A DNA stretch of 18,135 bases from Betaproteobacteria bacterium (lineage in GTDB: Bacteria > Pseudomonadota > Gammaproteobacteria > Burkholderiales > Burkholderiaceae_E). Each line of letters begins with the position of its first letter. The stretch's first letter is position 1. Both the position numbers and the translations under genes were made by a program. This document shows, piece by piece, positions 1 through 8,625 of this stretch. Below the pieces are notes generated by a model, which saw only the letters and a program-made list of their open reading frames with translations, searched no databases and was not told where the DNA came from. The stretch spans positions 1-18,135 of the forward strand of contig VGHV01000012.1 of NCBI GenBank assembly GCA_016868095.1. Direction: 5' to 3'.

Positions 1-307
1 CAAGCCTTGTTTTGTTCGATTGCAAGGGGCCAATCAAGTGCCAACAAAGCTTGAGATCAGGATCAAACGCGCGACATGCCAATAATTTATCGAGACCTTC
101 TTGAACATAGTTTTCGCCAAAATCGCGTTGACCGCATCTGGCTAAAGCCAAAACCGCTTCAGCAGGGAAAGTCTTGCTAACAGCAAGCAAGGTTGGAGCA
201 GCAATCCCCTCAAATGCGGGCCTTGAGGCTTCAGCCGCAGCGATGCGCGCCAAGACCTTGGCGCGAGCCTCTTGAAGCTTTTCAGGATTTGGCGGGATCG
301 TGCTCAT
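1..307 (-). CDS. yggS: YggS/PLPBP-family PLP-binding protein, partial (N-terminal part)
   Basis: This is the first ~102 codons of a YggS-type protein; the rest lies beyond the left edge. Visible family motifs are LLAVSKT, whose Lys (about residue 45) is the expected PLP-linked lysine, then FGENYVQEG and WHLIGPLQSNK. Family members are single-domain TIM-barrel proteins of about 230 residues. They bind pyridoxal phosphate without a known catalytic reaction and help keep vitamin B6 and amino/keto-acid pools balanced in the cytoplasm. Two in-frame ATGs are possible: 317-319, directly abutting the upstream stop codon, and 305-307, given here. Neither has a clear Shine-Dalgarno site, so translation is probably coupled to the gene upstream. 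Family assignment is firm; the exact start is not. Confidence 0.9.
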   Translation of the reverse strand, partial: MSTIPPNPEKLQEARAKVLARIAAAEASRPAFEGIAAPTLLAVSKTFPAEAVLALARCGQRDFGENYVQEGLDKLLACRAFDPDLKLCWHLIGPLQSNKTRL

Positions 308-319
308 TTGGCTTGACAT

Positions 320-1516
320 TTATAACGCTGATTCGTTTGGCTTTTGCGCTGCTTTTGCGTAGAGCGGGAATACGAAAAGACGACAAGGAATCGCGCCATT
401 CATGAGGGGCGTTTTCCGCTTGGGCTTCATACGCCACAAGGAAGCTAAGTCCTCCTGCGCGCTAAATACACAAAGCGTAAAGCCAGGCCAGCGATCTCGA
501 AAACTGCGGCCCTGCATGAAATCGCCCGAGGCTTCAATCCGCTCGCCGTAGGGTGGATTCGAAAGCATATAGCCTTCATCTTCAGGTCGCATGTTTAGAT
601 CCGGCTTGGTGAGCTTAAAGGCATCGGCGCACCGCCAGCTAATGGCCTCATCGGGAAGGCCTGCCGCCAGGGCATTTCTCTTGGCACGATCGATTTGTGC
701 CTGGTCGATGTCGCTGCCCAATAAGCAGGGTAACTTCAGTGCTTCGGCGAGTTTGTTGGCTGCACGAGTCCTTGCTTCATCGCGAATCGAACGCCAAAGT
801 GTATCGTTATAGTCATTCAATACCTCAAAGCCGAATGTTCTTTGGATACCGGCTGCGATGCCAAAGCGCATTTGTGCTGCTTCGATAAGAATCGTGCCCG
901 AGCCGCAAAACAAATCGACAAGGGCTTGTTCATGACGCCATTGACTGAGCAAAACCAGTCCTGCCGCAAGATTTTCTTTCAGCGGTGCCTCACCCTTATC
1001 GTCGCGTCCTCGCCAACCACGTTTGAATAAGGACTCGCCGCTCCAATCGATATATAAATTCAGACTGTCTTCGTCAAGATGTCCAACGATGCGAACATCG
1101 GGCTCAACCGTATCAATGGATGGTCGCTCATTAGTCTGATCGCGAAAGCAGTCGATGATGCCATCTTTGATTCGCAAAGTTAAGAATTGTATCGATCTTG
1201 CTCTTGCACGGGTTGCACTGAGGTCCACACGCAAGCGCTTATCTAGGTCGAAATGATCGGCCCAATGCTGGCGACGCGCTATTCTGTACACGTCATCGTC
1301 TTCGCGTACACGGCCTGACCCAAGCCAGCATAGGATACGGCTTGCGATTCGGCTATGAAGATTAGCACGATAACCGCAGGAACGGTCGCCCTCAAACTGC
1401 ACACCCGATGCCCGTATGCTCAGCCCATGCGCACCGAACACCTTAAGTTCTTCAGCAAGCACCTGCTCCAAACCGCGCGGGCAGGGGGCAAAAAATCGAA
1501 AATGCTCGTTGGCCAT
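320..1516 (-). CDS. rlmL: THUMP-domain class I rRNA methyltransferase, RlmL N-terminal type
   Basis: A SAM-dependent RNA methyltransferase of 398 residues. The N-terminal ~160 residues look like the ferredoxin-like/THUMP RNA-binding part (FFAPCPRGLEQVLAEEL near residues 8-24). A KRGWR element (165-169) leads into a Rossmann methyltransferase domain with the SAM-binding motif DLFCGSGT (201-208) and the amino-methyltransferase motif SNPPYGER (319-326). NPPY marks N-methylation of an exocyclic amine, here probably N2 of a 23S rRNA guanine (m2G2445 by analogy with E. coli RlmL). Unlike the ~700-residue E. coli RlmL, which is fused to RlmK, this protein ends after the first methyltransferase domain, as is usual for betaproteobacterial homologues. 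It starts 6 nt after hemJ and its stop abuts the yggS start. The exact target base is inferred. Confidence 0.9.
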   Translation of the reverse strand: MANEHFRFFAPCPRGLEQVLAEELKVFGAHGLSIRASGVQFEGDRSCGYRANLHSRIASRILCWLGSGRVREDDDVYRIARRQHWADHFDLDKRLRVDLSATRARARSIQFLTLRIKDGIIDCFRDQTNERPSIDTVEPDVRIVGHLDEDSLNLYIDWSGESLFKRGWRGRDDKGEAPLKENLAAGLVLLSQWRHEQALVDLFCGSGTILIEAAQMRFGIAAGIQRTFGFEVLNDYNDTLWRSIRDEARTRAANKLAEALKLPCLLGSDIDQAQIDRAKRNALAAGLPDEAISWRCADAFKLTKPDLNMRPEDEGYMLSNPPYGERIEASGDFMQGRSFRDRWPGFTLCVFSAQEDLASLWRMKPKRKTPLMNGAIPCRLFVFPLYAKAAQKPNESAL

Positions 1517-1522
1517 CGTGGG

Positions 1523-1954
1523 TCAGCTAAATGGCTTGATCACAACCAAAGCCACCACCGCAAGCAACACCAGCACCGGTATTTCGTTGAACCAGCGAAA
1601 CCATACATGGCTGCGCTTGCTTTGCTGCTGCCGGAAATTTTGCAAGATTCGGCCGCAGGCTATGTGGTAAGCAAGCAAGACCAGGATCAATATAAGTTTA
1701 AGATGCATCCATAAGCTGCCAGCACCTACCCCAAATCCAAGCCACAGCCAAAGGCCAAGGCCGAGCGCTAACCACATCAAAGGGCGCATGAAACGATAAA
1801 GCTTACCTGCCATGAGAAGAAGGCGCTCGCGTTCTGCTGTCGCATCGGCATCGATCATCGCAAGATTGACAAAGATCCGGGGTAGATAAAATAGGCCCGC
1901 GAACCAGCTCGTTACAAAAACAATATGAAAGGTTTTCACCCAAAGATAGGTCAT
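1523..1954 (-). CDS. hemJ: HemJ-type protoporphyrinogen IX oxidase (CopD/UPF0093 family)
   Basis: A small integral membrane protein of 143 residues with about four hydrophobic segments (near 8-28, 55-78, 84-101, 122-141). The pattern is that of Hem[21 protein letters not shown] with His10, LPRIF, HLKLIL with Lys86, YHIACGR, and the C-terminal RWFNEIPVL...VVIKPF. HemJ oxidises protoporphyrinogen IX to protoporphyrin IX in heme synthesis and replaces HemG/HemY in many proteobacteria. The conserved His and Lys expected for heme binding and activity are present. Automatic pipelines often label such proteins CopD-like; the motifs fit HemJ better. The ATG overlaps the proA stop as ATGA, so translational coupling is likely. 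No other heme gene is in the window. Confidence 0.85.
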   Translation of the reverse strand: MTYLWVKTFHIVFVTSWFAGLFYLPRIFVNLAMIDADATAERERLLLMAGKLYRFMRPLMWLALGLGLWLWLGFGVGAGSLWMHLKLILILVLLAYHIACGRILQNFRQQQSKRSHVWFRWFNEIPVLVLLAVVALVVIKPFS

Positions 1955-3249
1955 GACTGACGAATCTCGCCCTTGCCAAACACGACATACTTCTGTGAGG
2001 TCAGCCCTTCTAGTCCGACCGGACCGCGGGCGTGCAATTTGTCGGTGGAAATGCCAATTTCTGCGCCAAGTCCGAATTCAAAGCCATCGGCAAAGCGGGT
2101 TGATGCATTGATCATGACCGAAGCGGAATCGACTTCTCGAATGAATCGCATGGCTTTGCTATGATTTTCAGTAATGATTGAGTCGGTGTGCTGAGATCCA
2201 TACCGGTGAATATGCTGAATCGCTTCATCAATACCGTTGACGATTTTTATCGAAATGATGGCTGCAAGATACTCGGTTGACCAGTCCTCCTCAGTTGCAG
2301 CGATACAAGCGATATCGGCAGCTTTTAGGATACGCGCTGCCTCATGATCGACTCGCATTTCGACCGACTTTTCACTGTAAATTGCAGCAATCATCGGTAA
2401 GAATGCTTGGGCGACCGGTAAATCGACAAGCAAGGTCTCCATCGTGTTACAAGGTGAGTAACGTTGCGTTTTTGCGTTGTCGGCTATTCGTGTGGCCATC
2501 GCTAAATCGGCATCACGGTCAACAAAAACATGACAAATACCGTCAAGATGCTTAATCGTAGGAACCTTGGCTTCGCGACTGATACGTTCAACCAAGGATT
2601 TCCCGCCGCGGGGGACGATGACATCAACCCATTGCGGCGACTGGATTAAAGCTCCCACAAGGCCTCGGTCGCGTTGTTCGATGGCTTGTACCGCATCGGC
2701 AGGTAGCCCCGCTGCCTCCAGTGCATCGCGCATACAAGAGGCGAGCGCTTGATTGGTATGTAAGGCCTCAGAGCCACCGCGCAAAATCGTTGCGTTACCT
2801 GATTTGACGCATAGTGCGGCTGCATCAATCGTGACGTTAGGCCTTGATTCGTAGATAATTCCGATGACGCCCAGCGGTACTCGCATTCTGCCAACCTGGA
2901 TGCCCGATGGTTGTTGTGAAAGCTCGGAGATAGCGCCTACCGGATCGGGGAGCGAAGCGACTTGTTCGAGACCTTTGCACATGCTCTCGATCACTGTTGG
3001 ACTCAATCTAAGGCGGTCGATCGCAGCTGAATCAAGGCCCACTTCGCTGGCCCTGAGCAGGTCGCGCTCGTTCGCTCTTAGAAGGCTGTCAATCCTTGCA
3101 TTGATCAGTTGCGCTGCAAGCCTTAGTGCTTTGTTTTTTGAAGCGGTTGCGGCCTTCGTCATCACCGTGGCTGCTCGTTTGGCACGCGCACCGATCGTAT
3201 CGATGAGGTCTTGGTAGTCAATGCTCGAGACAGGGGCGCGATCGTTCAT
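1951..3249 (-). CDS. proA: Glutamate-5-semialdehyde dehydrogenase (gamma-glutamyl phosphate reductase)
   Basis: The second step of proline synthesis: NADPH-dependent reduction of gamma-glutamyl phosphate to glutamate-5-semialdehyde in the cytoplasm. The 432-residue length is close to the family norm. Landmarks in order are [18 protein letters not shown] (123-140), [12 protein letters not shown] (151-162), the catalytic cysteine in [15 protein letters not shown] (Cys267), [17 protein letters not shown] (373-389), [11 protein letters not shown] and [12 protein letters not shown] (406-417). The start ATG has an AGG about 10 nt upstream. It lies 49 bp after holA and overlaps hemJ by 4 nt. ProB, its usual partner, is not in the window. 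Confidence 0.97.
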   Translation of the reverse strand: MNDRAPVSSIDYQDLIDTIGARAKRAATVMTKAATASKNKALRLAAQLINARIDSLLRANERDLLRASEVGLDSAAIDRLRLSPTVIESMCKGLEQVASLPDPVGAISELSQQPSGIQVGRMRVPLGVIGIIYESRPNVTIDAAALCVKSGNATILRGGSEALHTNQALASCMRDALEAAGLPADAVQAIEQRDRGLVGALIQSPQWVDVIVPRGGKSLVERISREAKVPTIKHLDGICHVFVDRDADLAMATRIADNAKTQRYSPCNTMETLLVDLPVAQAFLPMIAAIYSEKSVEMRVDHEAARILKAADIACIAATEEDWSTEYLAAIISIKIVNGIDEAIQHIHRYGSQHTDSIITENHSKAMRFIREVDSASVMINASTRFADGFEFGLGAEIGISTDKLHARGPVGLEGLTSQKYVVFGKGEIRQS

Positions 3250-3298
3250 CGTTCAAACCTAAAGAAGACTTGTTGCTTGTGATGCCCCATTATCCTGC

Positions 3299-4357
3299 TC
3301 ACTGCATCTCGGCAGCAAGTAGGCGGTCCTTGGCGCGGCTTTGTGATGTAAAAAGGAGCACAAGGGTTCGCATCGACTCGCGCATATCGGTACCGATTCC
3401 CTTGATCGCGCGATCGGTGCTTGCCGCTGCAGCAAGCAAACCTAGGCTTTGCGCCGGATTGATGCGATCAAGGGCTCGTGTGTATGCAAGCTCTCGCGTA
3501 CCGAAGAGGCGCAGTTCCCTGAAAGCCTGGCTCTTTGACTGTCCTGAAGCTAGGCACTCATGCAGCGCAAGCAGTTGGCGCGCGGCATCGGCAAGTGCCC
3601 AAAGGATGAGGGGTGGGGGTTCGGCCTCTGCGTGTAGCGCGTCAAGAATCATTAATGCACGTTTGCGTTCGCCAAGAAGACAGCTCGCTTGAAGATCAAA
3701 CGCACTCCAACGCGCCGCATTGGTCAGGCTCGATTGGGCCATCGCCATATCGATGGTCGATTGCTCGAGCATGGCGAGCTTTTTGATCTCCTGGGCGCAA
3801 GCGAGCAGATTGCCCTCGGTTCTTGATGCAATCAAGTCGATGACCTCGTCACTCGCTTGAACCGACTCGCGTGCGAGGCGATCGCGAATCCAGCCCGCCA
3901 GTGCTTGCCTGGGAATGCCTGCAGCTTCCAAGGCCCAGCCCTTGGCTTGAAGATCGCGAAACCAAGCGCTCGTCAGTTGGCTGCGGTCCAACTTGCCGCA
4001 TGAAACCATGACGCAGACTTCGCTGTCTGCCGCCTTGGACCAGTCGCTCAGCCAATCGAGGCATGCCTTATGGGGTTTGGCGCTAAAGCGCAGTTCGACA
4101 AGCTTTGCCGCGGCAAAGAGGTCACGCGATCGCAGGGCAAGCTCGAGTTGTTCGAGCTTGAAGGATCGGTCAACTTCGATGACCTCGCGTTCGCTAAAGC
4201 CTAGAGGGCGCAGCCATGCTCGGATGCTGTCAGCCGTCTCGATATGGACAAGCTGCTCGTCGCCGTGAATCAAGAGCCAGGGAGGTGGTTTCGACCCTCG
4301 CAGTCTTGTCTCGATGCTTTGCGCCTTCGATGTCATCACAGAATCTTTAACTGCCAT
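3299..4357 (-). CDS. holA: DNA polymerase III subunit delta
   Basis: The clamp-loader subunit that opens the beta sliding clamp; it works in the gamma/tau-delta-delta' complex at the replication fork. The protein is 352 residues, normal for HolA. The N-terminal AAA-like domain starts with PPWLLIHGDEQLV (25-37) and has RSRDLFAAAKLVELRF (76-91), whose Leu-Phe pair matches the wedge that binds the clamp. A second-domain signature, TEGNLLACAQEIKKLAML, lies at 180-197, followed by a helical C-terminal collar domain. The gene starts in a TGATG overlap with the lptE stop, a classic coupled junction. An in-frame ATG at residue 8 is an alternative start. The lptE-holA order is common in betaproteobacteria and gammaproteobacteria. 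Confidence 0.95.
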   Translation of the reverse strand: MAVKDSVMTSKAQSIETRLRGSKPPPWLLIHGDEQLVHIETADSIRAWLRPLGFSEREVIEVDRSFKLEQLELALRSRDLFAAAKLVELRFSAKPHKACLDWLSDWSKAADSEVCVMVSCGKLDRSQLTSAWFRDLQAKGWALEAAGIPRQALAGWIRDRLARESVQASDEVIDLIASRTEGNLLACAQEIKKLAMLEQSTIDMAMAQSSLTNAARWSAFDLQASCLLGERKRALMILDALHAEAEPPPLILWALADAARQLLALHECLASGQSKSQAFRELRLFGTRELAYTRALDRINPAQSLGLLAAAASTDRAIKGIGTDMRESMRTLVLLFTSQSRAKDRLLAAEMQ

Positions 4358-4854
4358 CAGGCACTTCGCAATTGGCGCAAGATCCGCTCGATCACTTCAG
4401 CTTGCATATCTCGCTGCAAAAAGCGCTCCTCTTGCTGCTTTGCACCCTGCAAGACATCGCTCGTTGAAATATCACGATGTAAGAGGATTTCGCTTCGGCT
4501 CACTGTTTCAAGTCCTGACTGGTCAACAACCCTAAAGACGACCTTGAATTGCAGACGTACATCGCGAGGTCGTCCTGTTACAGTGAAACCAATAATTTCT
4601 CGCGTTCGTAGTTCTTCATCGACATAAAGACGCCGTTGAGCTTTCTCCGGATCGATTTCAATACGGGTGCCACCCAATGAAACAATCGCTCGTCTTAACT
4701 CACCACCGAATTCAGACTGCTTGGGCAAATTAATCCAAATGCTTTCAAAGCGCAGCGCAACCTGTTCACGAAGCTTAAACCCACAGCCAGCTAAGCCCAA
4801 AGCGCCTAAAAGCCCAAGGCTGACGTATCGAAGGACTTGGCGGCGACTAGTCAT
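4357..4854 (-). CDS. lptE: LPS-assembly lipoprotein LptE
   Basis: The outer-membrane lipoprotein that plugs the LptD barrel and helps insert lipopolysaccharide. From the ATG at 4854 the protein has 165 residues: a signal peptide with two arginines (SRRQVL, 3-8), a hydrophobic stretch and lipobox LAGC with lipidated Cys24. The mature start CGFKLR and the beta-rich body with GFTVTGRPRDVRLQFKV fit the LptE/RlpB family. The frame stays open upstream to a TTG at 4890, which would add 12 polar residues and give a poor signal peptide, so I prefer the ATG although it has only a weak GAG upstream. The stop overlaps the holA start. The SRRxxL element is Tat-like, but Sec export is the usual route for LptE. 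Confidence 0.9.
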   Translation of the reverse strand: MTSRRQVLRYVSLGLLGALGLAGCGFKLREQVALRFESIWINLPKQSEFGGELRRAIVSLGGTRIEIDPEKAQRRLYVDEELRTREIIGFTVTGRPRDVRLQFKVVFRVVDQSGLETVSRSEILLHRDISTSDVLQGAKQQEERFLQRDMQAEVIERILRQLRSA

Positions 4855-4860
4855 GTGAAG

Positions 4861-4924
4861 GCTCAAGCTCGCTGTAGGACTGTCATTCAAAGTCTCAACC
4901 TTGCTGTAGGGCCGTCATTCAAAG
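4861..4924 (-). repeat. 32-bp tandem duplication in the leuS-lptE gap
   Basis: Two adjacent 32-bp units, 4861-4892 and 4893-4924, match at 27 of 32 positions; they differ at unit positions 1, 7, 10, 19 and 21. They fill almost the whole gap between the leuS stop and the lptE ATG. On the transcribed minus strand each unit carries a seven-codon reading frame (4895-4918 and 4863-4886) of the form M-T-x-L-Q-x-x-stop. Four of the five differences fall inside these frames and three change the residue, which argues against selection on the peptides. The duplication therefore looks like a partly decayed slippage product in the leader. Confidence 0.85.
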
Positions 4925-4925
4925 G

Positions 4926-7607
4926 CTAGCCCGTCACTGCGTTAACAAGTCGACCAGGCACCACAATCAACTTGCGAATACTTTGACCGGGCGCAAAGCG
5001 CGCGATGGCGTCTTGCTCGTCAATCCACTGACGAGCTCGTTCTTCGATCGCAGATTTGGACGCATCGGCTGCAATCTCAAGGTTGCCTCGCAGCTTGCCA
5101 TTGATTTGCAGCACCAGGTTGATGGTTTGCTTGACGAGCGCCTTTTCGTCAACGCTTGGCCACTTGGCATCGAGCAAGTCGCCCTCAAGTGCTTCAAAAC
5201 CCATCGCTTTCCAAAGTGCAACCGTGATGTGCGGGACTACGGGATACATCACGCGTAACAGGATTGAAAAGCCCTCAGATCGTGCTGCCGCACTCACCGA
5301 ATCAGGCGCAGCTTCAAGGGTGTTGAGCATTTTCATACAGGCTGATACGACCGTGTTGTACTGCCTGCGTTGATAGTCAAAATCTGCCTGCTTAAGCAAT
5401 TGATGCATCTCACGCCGCAAATCGGCGCTCGCTGAGTCATGCTCGATCTCACTGGCTTTCATGCTTTGATCGGCACGAATTTGCTGCTTTTGCAATGCCT
5501 GCATGCAACTTGCCCAAACCCTTCTCAAGAAGCGATGAGCTCCCTCCACACCCGCGTCAGACCACTCGAGCGATTGTTCGGGTGGCGATGCGAACATGGT
5601 AAAAAGTCTTGCGGTATCGGCACCATAACGATCAATTAAATGTTGCGGATCGACACCGTTGTTTTTACTCTTGGACATTTTCTCAACACCGCCCAATTGC
5701 ACGGCTTGATGATCCACGCGCGATTGGGCGCCGATGGGGCGGCCCCGTTCGTCAAAGCTCACTTCAACATCGGCCGGGTTAAACCAAGTCTTGCGGCCTG
5801 ATTCGTCTTCCCTAAAAAAGGTTTCGTTGAGCACCATGCCCTGCGTGAGCAAATTGCTAAAGGGCTCAGAACATGTCACCAGACCCCGGCCATTTACTTC
5901 TCCAGCATCAAGATCGCGCATGACCTTGGTCCAAAAGCGTGCATACAATAAATGGAGCACTGCGTGTTCGATGCCACCAATGTATTGATCCATCGGCATC
6001 CAGTAGTCATTGCGCGCATCGACCATCGAGCTTGAGGCGTCCGGTGAGCAATAGCGCATGTAATACCAGGCGGAATCGATAAAGGTATCCATCGTATCGG
6101 TCTCGCGGCGAGCAGGTTTCTCGCAACGTGGACACTGACAGAGCAAGAAAGCATGGTGCTTATTGAGTGGATTGCCGCTGCCATCGGGGATTAAATCGTC
6201 TGGCAATACAACCGGTAAATCGCTTTCGGGCACGGGAACAACCCCGCAGTCGTCGCAATGGATCACCGGAATCGGAGTGCCCCAGTAGCGTTGTCTTGAA
6301 ATACCCCAATCGCGCAAACGATATTGAATCTGACGCGTACCAAGTCCTCGAGACTCAAGGTCGCTTGCGATGGCATCGATTGCTTGGTCATAAGTTAGAT
6401 CGTTATATATGTCGGAATTAATACAGCGACCCAGTTGTTTGTTTTCATACCAACTCTGCCACTGCTTGACATCAAATGTTTCACCCTCGATGGCAACGAC
6501 TTGTTTGATCGGCAGTGAAAAGCGCTGCGCAAAGGCAAAGTCGCGTTCATCGTGCGCTGGAACGCCCATGACTGCGCCATCGCCATAGCTCATCAACACA
6601 TAATTGCCGATCCAAACTGGAATCGGATCGCCTGTTATCGGGTGACTCACGCTCAAACCCGTGTCGCGACCGTCCTTGTCGCGGGTTGCTAGATCGGCTT
6701 CAGCAACACCACCTTGCAAGCAGTCGTCAATAAAGCCTTGTAGTTCAGGGCGCCTTCTTGCGGCCTCGGCCGCAAGGGGGTGTTCGGGTGCCACCGCGAC
6801 AAAGGTCACGCCCATGATGGTATCGGCGCGTGTTGTAAACACATAAAGTCTTCCACCTTGAACCCATTGCCCTTGCGCGTCTTCAATGTGATGTGGAAAG
6901 GCAAAACGCAAACCCACGGATTTACCAATCCAATTGCGCTGCATGACCTTGACACGCTCAGGCCAGCCTAAAGGTTCTAGATCTTGGATTAATTCTTCAG
7001 CGTACTGGGTGATGCGCAGGTAGTACATCGGTATTTCGCGCTTTTCAACCAGGGCACCCGATCGCCAGCCGCGACCATCAATGACTTGTTCGTTGGCAAG
7101 AACCGTTTGATCAACAGGATCCCAGTTCACCGTACCGGTTTTTAGGTAGGCAATGCCTTTTTGCAGCATTTGCAAAAAGAGCCATTGATTCCATCGGTAG
7201 TAGTCCGGCGAACAGGTTGCGACTTCTCTTGACCAATCAATCGCGAGCCCCATGGCCTGCATTTGGCCCTTCATGCTTGCGATGTTGTCCCAGGTCCAAC
7301 GCGCGGGTGCGAGCTTATTGGCCATGGCGGCGTTTTCGGCTGGCAATCCGAATGCATCCCAACCCATCGGCATCAGGACGTTGTAGCCGGCCATACGCAA
7401 CTGCCTCGCCATCACATCATTGATGGTGTAGTTACGAACATGACCCATGTGAAGTTTGCCCGAAGGGTAGGGGAGCATCGAGCAGGCGTAATACTTGCCT
7501 CGCGGGTACTTGGGGTTATGTTCGATCACTCGATAAACATCGCGCGATTGCCATTCGGCTTGTACCTGAGACTCAATGGCATGGGCTTCGTAACGGTCAG
7601 AAAACAT
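4926..7607 (-). CDS. leuS: Leucyl-tRNA synthetase
   Basis: Charges tRNA-Leu with leucine in the cytoplasm. It is a class Ia synthetase of 893 residues, within the usual 860-900. Visible parts in order are the HIGH-type motif ([10 protein letters not shown], His53-His56), the [13 protein letters not shown] block (82-94) and the CP1 editing domain (about 225-430) with [10 protein letters not shown] (257-266) and [15 protein letters not shown] (342-356), whose aspartate at 353 is the expected editing residue. These are followed by a zinc-ribbon-like pair CDDC (451-454) and CQCPRC (490-495), DSAWYYMRY (511-519), KMSKS (643-647) and an anticodon-binding C-terminus. It heads the long minus-strand gene cluster. 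A candidate promoter lies at 7640-7667 and no strong Shine-Dalgarno site is visible. Confidence 0.98.
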   Translation of the reverse strand: MFSDRYEAHAIESQVQAEWQSRDVYRVIEHNPKYPRGKYYACSMLPYPSGKLHMGHVRNYTINDVMARQLRMAGYNVLMPMGWDAFGLPAENAAMANKLAPARWTWDNIASMKGQMQAMGLAIDWSREVATCSPDYYRWNQWLFLQMLQKGIAYLKTGTVNWDPVDQTVLANEQVIDGRGWRSGALVEKREIPMYYLRITQYAEELIQDLEPLGWPERVKVMQRNWIGKSVGLRFAFPHHIEDAQGQWVQGGRLYVFTTRADTIMGVTFVAVAPEHPLAAEAARRRPELQGFIDDCLQGGVAEADLATRDKDGRDTGLSVSHPITGDPIPVWIGNYVLMSYGDGAVMGVPAHDERDFAFAQRFSLPIKQVVAIEGETFDVKQWQSWYENKQLGRCINSDIYNDLTYDQAIDAIASDLESRGLGTRQIQYRLRDWGISRQRYWGTPIPVIHCDDCGVVPVPESDLPVVLPDDLIPDGSGNPLNKHHAFLLCQCPRCEKPARRETDTMDTFIDSAWYYMRYCSPDASSSMVDARNDYWMPMDQYIGGIEHAVLHLLYARFWTKVMRDLDAGEVNGRGLVTCSEPFSNLLTQGMVLNETFFREDESGRKTWFNPADVEVSFDERGRPIGAQSRVDHQAVQLGGVEKMSKSKNNGVDPQHLIDRYGADTARLFTMFASPPEQSLEWSDAGVEGAHRFLRRVWASCMQALQKQQIRADQSMKASEIEHDSASADLRREMHQLLKQADFDYQRRQYNTVVSACMKMLNTLEAAPDSVSAAARSEGFSILLRVMYPVVPHITVALWKAMGFEALEGDLLDAKWPSVDEKALVKQTINLVLQINGKLRGNLEIAADASKSAIEERARQWIDEQDAIARFAPGQSIRKLIVVPGRLVNAVTG

Positions 7608-7639
7608 GCTGGGCTACCGATGGTTAAGCAAAACCCTAG

Positions 7640-7667
7640 ATTATGGCTGATAGGCATGGGGCTTCAA
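7640..7667 (-). promoter_or_regulatory. Candidate sigma-70 promoter for leuS
   Basis: On the minus strand TTGAAG (7667-7662, four of six to the -35 consensus) is separated by 16 bp from CATAAT (7645-7640, five of six to the -10 consensus). Transcription would begin near 7633, leaving a leader of about 26 nt before the leuS ATG. The -35 hexamer lies inside the left arm of the inverted repeat at 7658-7682, so a protein binding the repeat could block it. The call rests on hexamer match and spacing only. Confidence 0.45.
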
Positions 7668-7689
7668 AAAAGCTGAAGCCCCCCTTCAG
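7658..7689. promoter_or_regulatory. Overlapping inverted repeats in the leuS/iclR divergent gap
   Basis: The 219-bp gap 7608-7826 is AT-rich apart from this patch. Stem 1 pairs GGGGCTTCA (7658-7666) with TGAAGCCCC (7674-7682), 9 bp perfect with a 7-nt loop. Stem 2 pairs CTGAAG (7673-7678) with CTTCAG (7684-7689) around five C. The stems share bases and cannot form together. Stem 2 is followed by a T run in both directions (GTTTTT on plus, CTTTTTT on minus), like a weak bidirectional terminator. This could be an attenuator-like leader or an operator. The gap also holds a loose direct repeat, GGTTTTT(A/C)AAA, at 7689-7699 and 7704-7715, and an inverted repeat TTCTGA/TCAGAA at 7733-7738 and 7754-7759. 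Confidence 0.45.
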
Positions 7690-7812
7690 GTTTTTAAAAG
7701 TGCGGTTTTTCAAAATCATCAATGAGAGTAATTTCTGATTTTCGGAATTGTCTTCAGAACGTCAGTTAAGAATGTTCATCAGGTCCGCTGCAAGGCAGGC
7801 TACACAGCAACG

Positions 7813-7824
7813 AGAGGAGAGGAG
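7813..7824 (+). promoter_or_regulatory. Strong ribosome binding site of the IclR-family gene
   Basis: A purine-rich run (AGAGGAGAGGAG) holding two overlapping GGAG cores ends two bases before the ATG at 7827. It is by far the clearest Shine-Dalgarno region in the window and supports 7827 as the start. The core GGAG nearest the ATG is closer than ideal; the upstream copy is at a normal distance. Confidence 0.7.
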
Positions 7825-7826
7825 CC

Positions 7827-8609
7827 ATGGGATTAGACGCGTCAAAAGGCGAAGCAGTACCCGCCGGATCAGCAATACTTCGAGCCATTTCAGTCATCGA
7901 AGCCATCTCAACAGCCGATGCGCCGCCGCAATTGGCTGATATTTGCAGGGCAGTCAACCTGCCCAAGCCGACTGTTTTCAGAATCTTAAGCACCCTCGAG
8001 CACGCTGGGCTGGTTGGCAGAGAACCGGGCAGCAAGCGCTACACAAGCGCAGGTCGGCTCAACCGCCTTGCCGGGCAGGTACTTCTTAATTCGCCGCAAA
8101 GCGCAGCAAGACATGCGATTTTGGAAGAGTTAGTAGAACAACTCGGCGAAACCTGCAATCTGACGATCCCCAATCTCAATTCGGTGCTTTATCTCGATCG
8201 GGTTGAGGTTGCCTGGAACGTACGCGTGAATCTGGGTGCCGGCAGCCTTGTGCCACTGTACGCCTGCGCAAGCGGCAAGCTCTTTTTGGCCAACATGCCC
8301 AAGCGTAGTCGCGAGCGCCTACTAAGACTGGCGCCGATGTTGCCGCACACCTCGGCCACGCTTTGCGATCCGGGCAAACTCAGTCTTGAGCTCGAAAAGG
8401 TGCGCAAGCAGGGCTTTGCTGTCGACGATGAGGAGTACATCCCCGGCATCATCGCGCTTGCTGTGCCTGTTCGCGATGGCGATGGCAAAGTGGTTGCCTC
8501 GATTTCTGCGCAGGCACCGACCGGACGCCTAAGAATCGAGCAAGCCATGGAGTTTTTGCCGCAAATGAAGCAGGCTGCTGAATCAATGGCGCAAACCGTC
8601 GATTGGTAG
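7827..8609 (+). CDS. IclR-family transcriptional regulator, target unknown
   Basis: A DNA-binding regulator of 260 residues, the usual IclR length. It has an N-terminal winged helix-turn-helix (about 15-78; recognition region LADICRAVNLPKPTVFRILS, then LEHAGLV and the wing GSKRYTSAGRL) and a C-terminal GAF-like effector domain (about 95-260) with PLYACASGKLFLA (143-155) and GFAVDDEEYIPGIIALAVPV (196-215). IclR proteins usually control nearby catabolic or efflux genes, but here the neighbours are leuS (divergent) and a DNA helicase (downstream), neither a typical target. It may act at a distance, regulate itself through the repeats in the divergent gap, or both. The ligand cannot be told from sequence. 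Confidence 0.93.
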   Translation: MGLDASKGEAVPAGSAILRAISVIEAISTADAPPQLADICRAVNLPKPTVFRILSTLEHAGLVGREPGSKRYTSAGRLNRLAGQVLLNSPQSAARHAILEELVEQLGETCNLTIPNLNSVLYLDRVEVAWNVRVNLGAGSLVPLYACASGKLFLANMPKRSRERLLRLAPMLPHTSATLCDPGKLSLELEKVRKQGFAVDDEEYIPGIIALAVPVRDGDGKVVASISAQAPTGRLRIEQAMEFLPQMKQAAESMAQTVDW

Positions 8610-8625
8610 CACAAAAAGCGCGACA

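Noticed and set aside
193..405. Plus-strand open frame of 70 codons at the left edge
   Set aside because: It lies antisense over the yggS start and the end of the methyltransferase gene, both with clear protein homology. The translation shows no recognisable feature.
4863..4918. Two seven-codon peptides in the lptE leader as real small genes
   Set aside because: Substitutions between the copies are mostly residue-changing and there is no ribosome binding site for either. They are treated only as a by-product of the duplication.
7608..7826. T-box or Leu-leader attenuator for leuS
   Set aside because: There is no run of Leu codons behind a start codon on the minus strand and no T-box-like core. 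Only the simple overlapping hairpins can be supported.
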